Shown: positions 6,519 to 12,961, counted from the first letter of the stretch. The stretch: 15,487 bases of DNA from an uncultured bacterium (GCA_903854645.1 CAINWY010000032.1:1-15487), one strand, 5' to 3'. Notes: generated by a model not told the origin, from the letters alone. Program-made: numbers and translations.

Positions 6519-7124
6519 ATGGATATCAAAGAATTAGACAAAAAGCAGCTCATATTACTTACGTTACTTATAACGTTTGTAGTGTCTATCGCTACAGGAA
6601 TAGTGACAGTTTCACTCATGAATCAAATGCCAAAGAGTGTTCCTCAAACTATAAATAATGTAATTCAGAAAACAATTGAAAGAGTAACCACCATTGAAAC
6701 CCCAGCAAAAATTGATATAAATACATCAAGCTCATCCAAGGCATCTATGTCATTACTTGGGGATGGGGATGCGGTTGTTTCTATTTATGCAATTGAAACA
6801 AAAGCTCTCGTCATAGATGCAAATACTACCTCACCTATACCTGTAGTGCCTACTATCATTTCTGATCCTAATATAGCACCTGTCATACCAACAGATACAA
6901 AAGCATTAGGAGAAGGCATAATAATTTCTGATGTAGGATTAATATTAGTTGATTCAACTATACTCACTGAAAGCCATGTATATAAAGTTATTTTAAATAA
7001 GATAGATTTTGACGCTACTATTTTGAAAAAGTTTGGAAATGGATTTACAATTTTGAAAATTTCAGAAAAAAAGCCAATAAAAGAAACCCCAGTAAAGATT
7101 GATACGACAAAAGCAACACAATAA
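6519..7124 (+). CDS. Membrane-anchored protein with a degenerate HtrA-like barrel segment
   Basis: A 201-residue protein with one membrane helix (about residues 11-33) and an outside tail. After a Ser/Thr/Pro-rich linker (about 37-128), residues 131-181 read 'GEGIIISDVGLILVDSTILT', then 'YKVILNKIDFDATIL', then 'NGFTILKI'. This follows the first barrel of HtrA/DegP S1C proteases, where the family has 'GSGxIIxxDGxILTNxHVV', then a substrate strand, then 'DxAxLKI'. The catalytic His position is Thr-Ile-Leu, the Asp position is replaced, and the protein ends before the Ser region. It therefore cannot be an active protease if the match is real. It could be a shrunken relative that kept the anchor and barrel half, or only resemble one. 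It has its own likely promoter and precedes the AAA+ unfoldase gene by 73 nt. Confidence 0.55.
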   Translation: MDIKELDKKQLILLTLLITFVVSIATGIVTVSLMNQMPKSVPQTINNVIQKTIERVTTIETPAKIDINTSSSSKASMSLLGDGDAVVSIYAIETKALVIDANTTSPIPVVPTIISDPNIAPVIPTDTKALGEGIIISDVGLILVDSTILTESHVYKVILNKIDFDATILKKFGNGFTILKISEKKPIKETPVKIDTTKATQ

Positions 7125-7153
7125 AATTTTAAATAAATAATTTGTTTTGTATC

Positions 7154-7190
7154 TTAATTCCCAATTATTAATTATTAATTCTTAATTATT
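7154..7190. repeat. A+T repeat before the unfoldase gene
   Basis: CCAATTATTAATTATTAATT followed by CTTAATTATT is a simple ATTAATT-type repeat filling most of the 73-nt gap. It resembles the in-gene repeat at 5504-5534. I see no clear promoter or ribosome site in it. Confidence 0.4.
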
Positions 7191-7197
7191 TATATTT

Positions 7198-9888
7198 ATG
7201 CCCCCATTTAATCATTTCACAACCAAAGCAAAAGAAGTAATCCGCAAGGCTCACGAGCTCGCTATTGAACGTGGGCAGAATCATGTGAATACTCTGCATC
7301 TACTTACAGCTCTATTAATACAAGAGGATTCTATTATTGTTTCCATTTTAGATAAAATGGAGATAGATACTACACTGCTTATAGACAACCTAAGTGAAAT
7401 GATAGAGTCACCAGAGAATAGAACTACTGTTTCTCCCTCTTATCAAATATATCTCACACCTGACCTGGCTCAAGCAATAGAAAACTCGAGTAAAATAGCA
7501 GCAGATATAAAAGATGATTTTGTTTCAACAGAACATTTGTTTGTTTCTCTTCTCGAGACTCCTGGCGAGACAAGGGAGCTCATGGGTAAGTTTAAAATTA
7601 ATAAAGAACAAGTTTTAGGAGTATTAGAACAATTAAGGAAAGAAAAAGGTAATAATCCTAGCGCTCCAAAACAACCCAAACTCATAAATAAATTTACGAG
7701 GAACCTTACTTTACTTGCCAGACAAGATAAGCTTGATCCTGTAATAGGACGTGAAAGAGAGATAATGCGCATGATGCAGATTCTTTCTCGTAGGACCAAG
7801 AATAATCCTATACTCATTGGAGACGCAGGTACTGGGAAGACCGCTGTAGCAGAAGCCCTTGCTCAAAGGATAGCCAAGAATGATGTTCCTGAAAGTCTGA
7901 AAGATAAAGAGGTAGTATCCCTTGACCTGGGGCTTCTTCTTGCGGGGACAAAATACAGGGGAGAGTTTGAAGAAAGATTGAGAGGGATATTAAAAGAAAT
8001 AGAGAAAGCAGAAGGTAAAATAATTCTATTCATAGATGAGATACATACAATAGTAGGAGCAGGAAGTAGTGAGGGGTCTCTCGATGCATCGAATATGCTG
8101 AAGCCTGCTTTGGCCCGCGGAGAACTCCGTGCTATAGGAGCAACTACCTTAAAAGAGTATCAAAAACATATAGAGAAGGATCCGGCACTGGCACGTCGTT
8201 TTCAACCTGTATTTATAGATGAACCAAGTATAGATGATACTATAGCTATTCTGCGTGGTTTAAAAGAAAAATATGAATTGTATCACGGTGTACGCATAAC
8301 CGATGATGCCATTATAGCAGCGGTCAATCTTTCAACTCGATATATCACAAATAGATATCTTCCAGATAAAGCCGTAGATCTTATAGATGAAGCTTCTTCA
8401 GCTTTGCGTATTGCTCTCGAAAATAAGCCACCCATTTTAGAAGATGCACATAGGAAGATTATGCGCTTTGAAATAGAAAAGGAAGCTTTGTCGAAGGAAA
8501 TAGCAAGAGATACCAAGGGGTCAGTTGATAAAAAAACCCACAACAGAATTAAAGAGATTGAAAAGGAAATAAGTAATCTAAGAGAACAAACTCATGAGAT
8601 AGAACTAAAGTGGAAGAATGAAAAGGAAACAGTAGGAGAAATAAGAGCAATCAAAAAAGAATTAGAAACTTTGCGTATTGAAGGGGAGAACAGAGAAATG
8701 AGTGGAGATCTAGCTCGTGTGGCAGAGATACGTTATGGAGAAATTCCAGATTTAAAAAAGAAACTAGATACTAAGCTCCTCCGACTTAAGAAATTACAAA
8801 AATCCCGCAGAATTTTAAAAGAAGAAATTACTTCTGAAGATATTGCCGAAGTTGTATCTATGTGGACAGGTATTCCACTTTCTAAAATGTTGGAAGAAGA
8901 AAGAGAAAAACTTGCAAAAATGGAAGAAATAATTAGAGCTAAAGTAATAGGACAAGATGAAGCCATAACTAAAATCTCAGATGTGGTACGCAGAAATAGA
9001 GCAGGTATATCAGATCCAAACAAGCCAATCGGCTCATTTATATTCCTAGGTCCTACAGGAGTAGGTAAGACTGAGCTTACAAAAACATTGGCACAGTTTA
9101 TGTTTAATGATGATAAAGCCTTGATACGAGTAGATATGAGTGAATATATGGAGCGTCACAGTGTCTCCAAACTAATAGGTTCACCACCTGGATATGTTGG
9201 CTATGATGAATCTGGAAGTCTTACCGAAGCAGTCCGTCATAGACCTTATTCTGTTGTATTATTTGATGAAGTTGAAAAAGCACATCCGGAAGTTTTCAAT
9301 ATACTTTTGCAAGTGTTAGATGAAGGTAGACTAACAGATGCAAAGGGAAGAGTTGTGAATTTTAAGAACACAGTGATAATACTCACATCAAATATTGGAT
9401 CTAGTTTTATAGAAAAGATGGAAACTTTAGGATTTTCAAATAATACTAAGGTTGATGAATATACTCAGACGAAAGAAAAAGTATTAGAATCACTGAAAGA
9501 CTATTTCCGCCCAGAATTTTTGAACAGATTAGATGATACAATTGTATTCGATATACTTTCACTCGATTCTATTAGGCACATAGTTGATTTGAAGATTAAA
9601 ATTGTGAAAGATAGACTACTTACCAAAGAAATTAATTTTGAAATTTCGCAGGATGCACTTTCATACTTGGCAAAGGAGGGTTATGATCCACACTATGGGG
9701 CAAGACCCTTGGGGAGATTAATACAAAACAAAATTCTAAATCCCGTAGCCAACTTTATCATAGGAAAAAGCGTAAAGAAAGGTGATAGTGTTGTTGTTTC
9801 GATGAAAGGGAAGGAACTTTTGATAGAACTGAAGAAAAGAAAAGTTGAATCAAATATAGTGGTTAAAAGTAAAATAAATACAAAATAA
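7198..9888 (+). CDS. ClpB/ClpC-type AAA+ unfoldase with a ClpP-docking-like loop
   Basis: An 896-residue hexameric unfoldase. Order: Clp N domain with two repeats (about 1-145); AAA1 with Walker A GDAGTGKT (208-215), pore loop GTKYRGEFEER (250-260), Walker B ending in DE (280-281) and Arg333/Arg334; a long coiled-coil middle domain (about 405-540); AAA2 with Walker A GPTGVGKT (618-625), pore loop GYVGYDE (665-671), Walker B FDE (689-691) and the sensor-2 motif GARPLGR (834-840). The middle domain keeps the ClpB signature 'SGDLARVAEIRYGEIPDL', and AAA1 wording is ClpB-like. AAA2, however, carries 'METLGFSNN' with LGF (744-746) where ClpC and ClpA have their ClpP-binding tripeptide and ClpB has none. 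It could thus work with ClpP or as a disaggregase. No clpP is in the window. There is no Shine-Dalgarno sequence. Confidence 0.92.
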   Translation: MPPFNHFTTKAKEVIRKAHELAIERGQNHVNTLHLLTALLIQEDSIIVSILDKMEIDTTLLIDNLSEMIESPENRTTVSPSYQIYLTPDLAQAIENSSKIAADIKDDFVSTEHLFVSLLETPGETRELMGKFKINKEQVLGVLEQLRKEKGNNPSAPKQPKLINKFTRNLTLLARQDKLDPVIGREREIMRMMQILSRRTKNNPILIGDAGTGKTAVAEALAQRIAKNDVPESLKDKEVVSLDLGLLLAGTKYRGEFEERLRGILKEIEKAEGKIILFIDEIHTIVGAGSSEGSLDASNMLKPALARGELRAIGATTLKEYQKHIEKDPALARRFQPVFIDEPSIDDTIAILRGLKEKYELYHGVRITDDAIIAAVNLSTRYITNRYLPDKAVDLIDEASSALRIALENKPPILEDAHRKIMRFEIEKEALSKEIARDTKGSVDKKTHNRIKEIEKEISNLREQTHEIELKWKNEKETVGEIRAIKKELETLRIEGENREMSGDLARVAEIRYGEIPDLKKKLDTKLLRLKKLQKSRRILKEEITSEDIAEVVSMWTGIPLSKMLEEEREKLAKMEEIIRAKVIGQDEAITKISDVVRRNRAGISDPNKPIGSFIFLGPTGVGKTELTKTLAQFMFNDDKALIRVDMSEYMERHSVSKLIGSPPGYVGYDESGSLTEAVRHRPYSVVLFDEVEKAHPEVFNILLQVLDEGRLTDAKGRVVNFKNTVIILTSNIGSSFIEKMETLGFSNNTKVDEYTQTKEKVLESLKDYFRPEFLNRLDDTIVFDILSLDSIRHIVDLKIKIVKDRLLTKEINFEISQDALSYLAKEGYDPHYGARPLGRLIQNKILNPVANFIIGKSVKKGDSVVVSMKGKELLIELKKRKVESNIVVKSKINTK

Positions 9889-9906
9889 ATTTTAGGTTGG
9901 ACCATG

Positions 9907-9940
9907 AGTACATTTTTCGGCTATAACATAGCCAGGTACT
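9907..9940. repeat. Hairpin 1, first copy (tRNA-Tyr locus)
   Basis: AGTAC (9907-9911) and GTACT (9936-9940) form an outer stem around GGCTAT-AAC-ATAGCC (9919-9933). The inner stem differs from the copies at 10014-10028 and 2367-2381 by paired changes that keep base pairing. Confidence 0.7.
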
Positions 9941-10001
9941 TTTCAGATAAATAGGGTTGGACCGGCAGTAGCCTTTTTGAGCCAACATGGGTTGGACCAT
10001 G

Positions 10002-10035
10002 AGTACATTTTTCGCCTATTACATAGGCAGGTACT
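10002..10035. repeat. Hairpin 1, second copy (tRNA-Tyr locus)
   Basis: AGTAC (10002-10006) and GTACT (10031-10035) flank GCCTAT-TAC-ATAGGC (10014-10028). Relative to the first copy, the second base pair is flipped from G-C to C-G, a compensatory change. Confidence 0.7.
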
Positions 10036-10067
10036 TTTCGCTCTTGTTAACACAAGAGAACGAAAAG
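10034..10067. repeat. Hairpin 2 (tRNA-Tyr locus)
   Basis: CTTTTCG-CTCTTGT (10034-10047), loop TAAC, ACAAGAG (10052-10058), a two-A bulge and CGAAAAG (10061-10067) give a 14-bp hairpin. It occupies the same place as the hairpin at 2394-2427 beside tRNA-Leu, with an unrelated sequence. Confidence 0.7.
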
Positions 10068-10082
10068 TCTTTCGAATCCAAC

Positions 10083-10107
10083 ACGCAAGCCAAGCAGTTG
10101 GCTTGCT
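10083..10107. repeat. 25-nt palindromic insert in the mirrored tRNA-Tyr end
   Basis: GCAAGCCAA-GCAG-TTGGCTTGC is a 9-bp inverted repeat. It interrupts the inverted copy of the tRNA-Tyr 3' end exactly between T-stem CCAAC and acceptor CCGGCGC. 23 of 25 bases equal the insert at 2451-2475. Confidence 0.82.
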
Positions 10108-10116
10108 CCGGCGCAC

Positions 10117-10157
10117 AATAATAAAAAACCTTCTCGGAAGAAGGTTTTTTATTATTG
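10117..10157. terminator. Bidirectional terminator after tRNA-Tyr
   Basis: On the minus strand AACCTTCT-TCCG-AGAAGGTT followed by TTTTATTATT is a good intrinsic terminator for tRNA-Tyr. The A-rich stretch on the other side gives the same for the plus strand, so it may also stop clpB-side transcription. It is the middle of the 27-bp perfect inverted repeat 10108-10134/10139-10165. Confidence 0.75.
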
Positions 10158-10240
10158 TGCGCCGGGTTGGATTCGAACCAACGAAGGCCGAAGCCGACAG
10201 ATTTACAGTCTGTTGTGATAGACCACTCCACCACCGACGC
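10158..10240 (-). tRNA. tRNA-Tyr(GUA)
   Basis: An 83-nt cloverleaf. Acceptor strands GCGTCGG (10234-10240) and CCGGCGC (10159-10165) pair with one G-T wobble; the discriminator is A. The anticodon arm is ACAGA-CTGTAAA-TCTGT with anticodon GTA. A long variable arm, tipped by GGC-TTCG-GCC, is typical of bacterial tRNA-Tyr. The T arm is GTTGG-TTCGAAT-CCAAC. CCA is not encoded. On the minus strand TATAAT (10245-10250) lies only 4 nt before G1, so transcription may start at or very near the mature 5' end. Confidence 0.95.
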
Positions 10241-10318
10241 GTATATTATAGGTTTTACTGTTCACTCCTACCTTGCAATTATACACAATTATTATAATTT
10301 TTCAACATTTAAAAAATG

Positions 10319-10327
10319 TGCTAAAAT
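10319..10327 (+). promoter_or_regulatory. Extended -10 promoter for parB
   Basis: TG-C-TAAAAT, within TGTGCTAAAAT (10317-10327), ends 6 nt before the ATG, predicting a leaderless mRNA. A second candidate is TATAAT at 10293-10298, with TTGCAA only 14 nt before it; from there the leader would hold an ACATTT-AAA-AAATGT hairpin (around 10306-10319). Confidence 0.5.
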
Positions 10328-10333
10328 GGAAGG

Positions 10334-11389
10334 ATGTCACAGCTTTATAGTAATTCAATTTTTTGGGTAGATATAGAAAAAGTTAAGCCGAATCCTTTTC
10401 AGCCTCGTCGTGAATTCGACGAAGCAAGATTACGAGACTTAGCAGATTCAATACGTCAGTATGGCGTACTTCAGCCTTTGGTTGTTTCAAGAATGGAAAT
10501 AGTAAAAGAGGATGAGGGGATTATAGTAGAATACGAGCTTATAGCAGGAGAGCGCAGGCTTCGTGCTTCCAAGTTAGCAGGGCTCGATCAGGTACCGGTC
10601 ATTATACGTGTAGGAGATGACAATATGGCCAAGCTCGAGCTTGCAATTATAGAGAACTTGCAGCGTGAAGACTTGAATGCTGTAGAGCGTGCGCGTGCAT
10701 TCTTCCGCCTCGTCGAGGAATTTAAATTCACACATACACAGATCGGAGTTAAGGTAGGAAAGAGTCGTGAATATGTTTCAAATACTTTACGCTTATTGGC
10801 ACTACCTCAAGAGATGCTTGATGCACTCTCAGCGGGTAAAATAAGTGAAGGGCATACTCGTCCCATTCTTATGCTTATTGATAGACCAGAAGAACAGCAA
10901 GTTTTGTTTAAAGAGATAATGTACAAAAAGCTTACAGTGCGTGATGCCGAGAAGATAGCTCGAAAAATTGCATTTGATAAAGTTCGCAAGAAGGAGTATA
11001 TGCAAGATCCAGAAATAAGTGAAATAGAAGGTAAGCTTCAAGAGACGCTAGGTACAAGAGTGCATATAGAGAAGAAAGAGAATGGTGGATATATCACGAT
11101 AGATTTCTTTACAAATGATGATCTTCGAACTATTTTAGATATAATTAAATCTAAAAACGAGGGTGGTAATCCAAACAAGATGTTAGAGAATTTTATTTCA
11201 CAAAAAGAAGCAAATTTAGAATCACAAATACTAGAGGGCTCGCCAATAATTAGCATAGTAGACGAAAATGTATTAGCTATAAATGATATAGATGATGATT
11301 TGCATCTTATAGAAGATAGAACAAAGGAAGAAATAAAGAAAGCAGAAGAAGATGTGGATATTTATAATATAAATAATTTTACACTTTAA
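10334..11389 (+). CDS. parB: ParB/Spo0J chromosome-partitioning protein
   Basis: A 351-residue ParB. The N-terminal CTPase domain starts near residue 10 with 'IEKVKPNPFQPRREFDE' (15-30), followed by 'SIRQYGVLQPLVV', the CTP-binding motif GERRLRA (72-78) and ENLQREDL (107-114). A helix-turn-helix for parS binding lies at about 134-155 ('HTQIGVKVGKSREYVSNTL'). The C-terminal third (about 230-351) is acidic and would hold the dimerisation region, but it does not look like a standard ParB C-terminus. ParB clamps load at parS and, with ParA, segregate the chromosome. No parA or parS (TGTTTCACGTGAAACA) is seen here. GGAAGG directly abuts the ATG, too close to act as a normal Shine-Dalgarno site. 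The gene ends in a shared terminator with the convergent Rel gene. Confidence 0.93.
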   Translation: MSQLYSNSIFWVDIEKVKPNPFQPRREFDEARLRDLADSIRQYGVLQPLVVSRMEIVKEDEGIIVEYELIAGERRLRASKLAGLDQVPVIIRVGDDNMAKLELAIIENLQREDLNAVERARAFFRLVEEFKFTHTQIGVKVGKSREYVSNTLRLLALPQEMLDALSAGKISEGHTRPILMLIDRPEEQQVLFKEIMYKKLTVRDAEKIARKIAFDKVRKKEYMQDPEISEIEGKLQETLGTRVHIEKKENGGYITIDFFTNDDLRTILDIIKSKNEGGNPNKMLENFISQKEANLESQILEGSPIISIVDENVLAINDIDDDLHLIEDRTKEEIKKAEEDVDIYNINNFTL

Positions 11390-11390
11390 A

Positions 11391-11421
11391 CTAAAAACCT
11401 CTCAATTTGAGAGGTTTTTAG
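11391..11421. terminator. Bidirectional terminator between parB and the Rel gene
   Basis: CTAAAAACCTCTC (11391-11403) and GAGAGGTTTTTAG (11409-11421) form a perfect 13-bp stem with loop AATTT and T/A tails on both sides. It starts 2 nt after the parB stop and includes the Rel gene's own TAA stop, so it serves both convergent genes. Confidence 0.9.
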
Positions 11422-12890
11422 TTTTTACCAAATGATAAAAATTTAGACAGGAGGCTATGCTCTTTCAAGTAGGCATTGATTTCTCTTCTTGCTAGGTTCG
11501 TTTTTGCATAGTCTAGCCATTTAGAAGATGGGTTTGTATTTTTATTTGTTTGTATCTCCACTATATCGTGAGTTTTAAGTTTTGTTCCTATGGAAGCATT
11601 TTTACCATTTATTTTTACACCCTGTATGTGATTACCCACATCTGTGTGTATCGCATAGCCAAAATCAATAGGAGAGGAATCCTCTGGTAGATTTATAATG
11701 TCACCCTTTGGTGTGAATACAAAAACACGGTCCTTAAAGAAATTTAATTTAATATTTTTAAGAAATTCCTCTGGTTTATGCTCGTCTTCATTTTCATTTA
11801 ATTCCTTAAGTTGAGACACCCATTCTAGATGCTTAGGGTCAACTTTTTTATCCGATCCCTTTTCCTTGTACATAAAGTGGGCAGCTATACCATTCTCAGC
11901 ATTCTGATGCATTTCGTGTGTGCGGATTTGTATTTCAACAATTCCTCCTGTTCCAGTAAATATTGTTGTGTGGAGACTCTGATAACCATTTGCTTTAGGC
12001 ATAGCTATATAATCTTTTATGCGATTTGGAAGAGGTGTCCATTCTCCATGAATAATACCTAGAACGTGATAACAATCCGCCACAGTGTCTACCATGACAC
12101 GCAGAGCCATGATGTCATAGATTTTTCCTATGTCCATATTATACTTTTGAAGTTTTTTCCAAAGTGAGTACAAGTGCTTTTGCCTATAGTCCACTATTGA
12201 ATTTTTGATACGTGTTTCCTTTATTTTTTCTAATATTTTATCTTTCACTTCTATCAGAAATTTTTCCTTAGCATCTTTTTTTTCCATTAATAATGTTTTT
12301 ACTTCTTCATATTCTTTAGGGTAAGCATATTGGAAGGCAGCATCTTCAAGGCGACCCTTCAATCGACCCATAGATAGTCTATCTGCAAGTGGTGCATATA
12401 TTTCTAAGGTCTCAAGAGCGATGCGCTTCTGCTTGTCTGGGCGAACATGTTCTAGTGTTTCGATATTGTGAAGTCTGTCTGCAAGCTTTATGGTTAGCAC
12501 TCTTAAATCTTCTGCCATAGAAACAAAAAACTTTCTTAAGTTTTCAACTTTTCTTTCAATTCCCTTATATCTAACTGTTCCTAGTTTTGTAACTCCATTC
12601 ACAAGAGAGACTATTTCTGGACCGAATTCTTTCTCTAGTTCTTCTTCTGTTATATCAGTATCTTCTATTACGTCATGTAAAATACCAGCAGAGATTGTTT
12701 TTGCTTTCATCCCTAGTTCCGCCAAGTTTTTCGCTGTAGCAAAAACATGGTTGAAGTAAGGTTCACCACTTTTACGAAGTTGACCCTCGTGTGCTCTCTT
12801 TGCGAAAGCATAGGCTCTATTTATTATATCTATATCTTCCTTCTTTAAATTTTTAATTAAAGATAGAATCTCATCAATTTCCGGCTTCAT
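11418..12890 (-). CDS. RelA/SpoT-family (p)ppGpp synthetase/hydrolase without C-terminal regulatory domains
   Basis: A 490-residue stringent-response enzyme. The hydrolase HD domain (about 1-190) has His48, His72-Asp73 in 'ILHDVIEDT', and 'LADRLHN' (136-142). The synthetase domain (about 225-345) has 'YDIMALRVM', the RIKD loop (290-293), 'GYQSLHT' (302-308) and 'EIQIRT' (319-324). The RxKD form and intact HD residues suggest a bifunctional Rel rather than a RelA-type synthetase. A TGS domain follows (about 387-447, 'DRVFVFTPKGDIINLP'), and the protein ends soon after, where full-length Rel proteins of 700 or more residues continue with helical, zinc-finger and ACT/RRM domains. TGS senses tRNA in the ribosome-bound enzyme, so partial regulation may persist. 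A likely promoter abuts the ATG, and a terminator isolates it from topA. Confidence 0.93.
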   Translation of the reverse strand: MKPEIDEILSLIKNLKKEDIDIINRAYAFAKRAHEGQLRKSGEPYFNHVFATAKNLAELGMKAKTISAGILHDVIEDTDITEEELEKEFGPEIVSLVNGVTKLGTVRYKGIERKVENLRKFFVSMAEDLRVLTIKLADRLHNIETLEHVRPDKQKRIALETLEIYAPLADRLSMGRLKGRLEDAAFQYAYPKEYEEVKTLLMEKKDAKEKFLIEVKDKILEKIKETRIKNSIVDYRQKHLYSLWKKLQKYNMDIGKIYDIMALRVMVDTVADCYHVLGIIHGEWTPLPNRIKDYIAMPKANGYQSLHTTIFTGTGGIVEIQIRTHEMHQNAENGIAAHFMYKEKGSDKKVDPKHLEWVSQLKELNENEDEHKPEEFLKNIKLNFFKDRVFVFTPKGDIINLPEDSSPIDFGYAIHTDVGNHIQGVKINGKNASIGTKLKTHDIVEIQTNKNTNPSSKWLDYAKTNLARREINAYLKEHSLLSKFLSFGKN

Positions 12891-12897
12891 ATATAGT

Positions 12898-12906
12898 AGT
12901 ATAACA
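12898..12906 (-). promoter_or_regulatory. Extended -10 promoter for the Rel gene
   Basis: On the minus strand TG-T-TATACT (12906-12898) ends 7 nt before the ATG at 12890. The -35 region is A+T-rich with no clear box. The mRNA would be leaderless. Confidence 0.5.
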
Positions 12907-12933
12907 AAAATCTAACAAAAATAAACCAATAAT

Positions 12934-12961
12934 AAAAAATAGCTCAGATGAGCTATTTTTT
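12934..12961. terminator. Bidirectional terminator downstream of topA
   Basis: AAAAAATAGCTC (12934-12945) and GAGCTATTTTTT (12950-12961) form a 12-bp stem with loop AGAT. On the minus strand it ends topA transcripts before the Rel gene. Its right arm overlaps the stop codon (TAG, 12953-12955) of the duplicated topA tail, which shows this tail was once the true gene end. Confidence 0.85.

Larger units (their letters stand above)
9895..10165. other. Structured element downstream of tRNA-Tyr (copy B)
   Basis: A 271-bp stretch without a convincing gene. It holds three direct copies of a tRNA-Tyr 3' block: GGTTGGA (9895-9901), GGGTTGGA (9954-9961) and GGGTTGGA (9989-9996); the tRNA itself has GGGTTGGA at 10164-10171. 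Copies 1 and 3 continue as GGACCATGAGTACAT and then hairpin 1; copy 2 is short (GGACCGGCAGTAGCC, with its own GTTGG/CCAAC stem at 9956-9986). After copy 3 come hairpin 2 (10034-10067), an inverted copy of the T-arm 3' side (10071-10082), the 25-nt palindromic insert (10083-10107), and an inverted copy of the acceptor strand and trailer (10108-10134) pairing with 10139-10165. GTTGGA (9991-9996) and TCCAAC (10077-10082) can enclose both hairpins. The order matches 2309-2536 beside tRNA-Leu. Confidence 0.78.

Noticed and set aside
9991..10082. Integron attC site: GTTGGAC and ATCCAAC fit the GTTRRRY/RYYYAAC core consensus and enclose hairpins.
   Set aside because: These bases are the tRNA-Tyr T-stem sequence, and the matching tRNA-Leu element has GAGAGGAC/GTCCTCTC instead. 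The core follows the tRNA, not an integron consensus, and no integrase or cassettes are present.
9977..10297. Open frame of 106 codons on the plus strand across the tRNA-Tyr locus, and a 71-codon frame opposite (10019-10234).
   Set aside because: Both run through the structured repeats and the tRNA gene itself; their protein sequences follow the repeats and match no family I recognise.
10334..11389. Replication origin near parB.
   Set aside because: No dnaA, dnaN, parA, parS site or DnaA-box cluster was seen around parB in this window.
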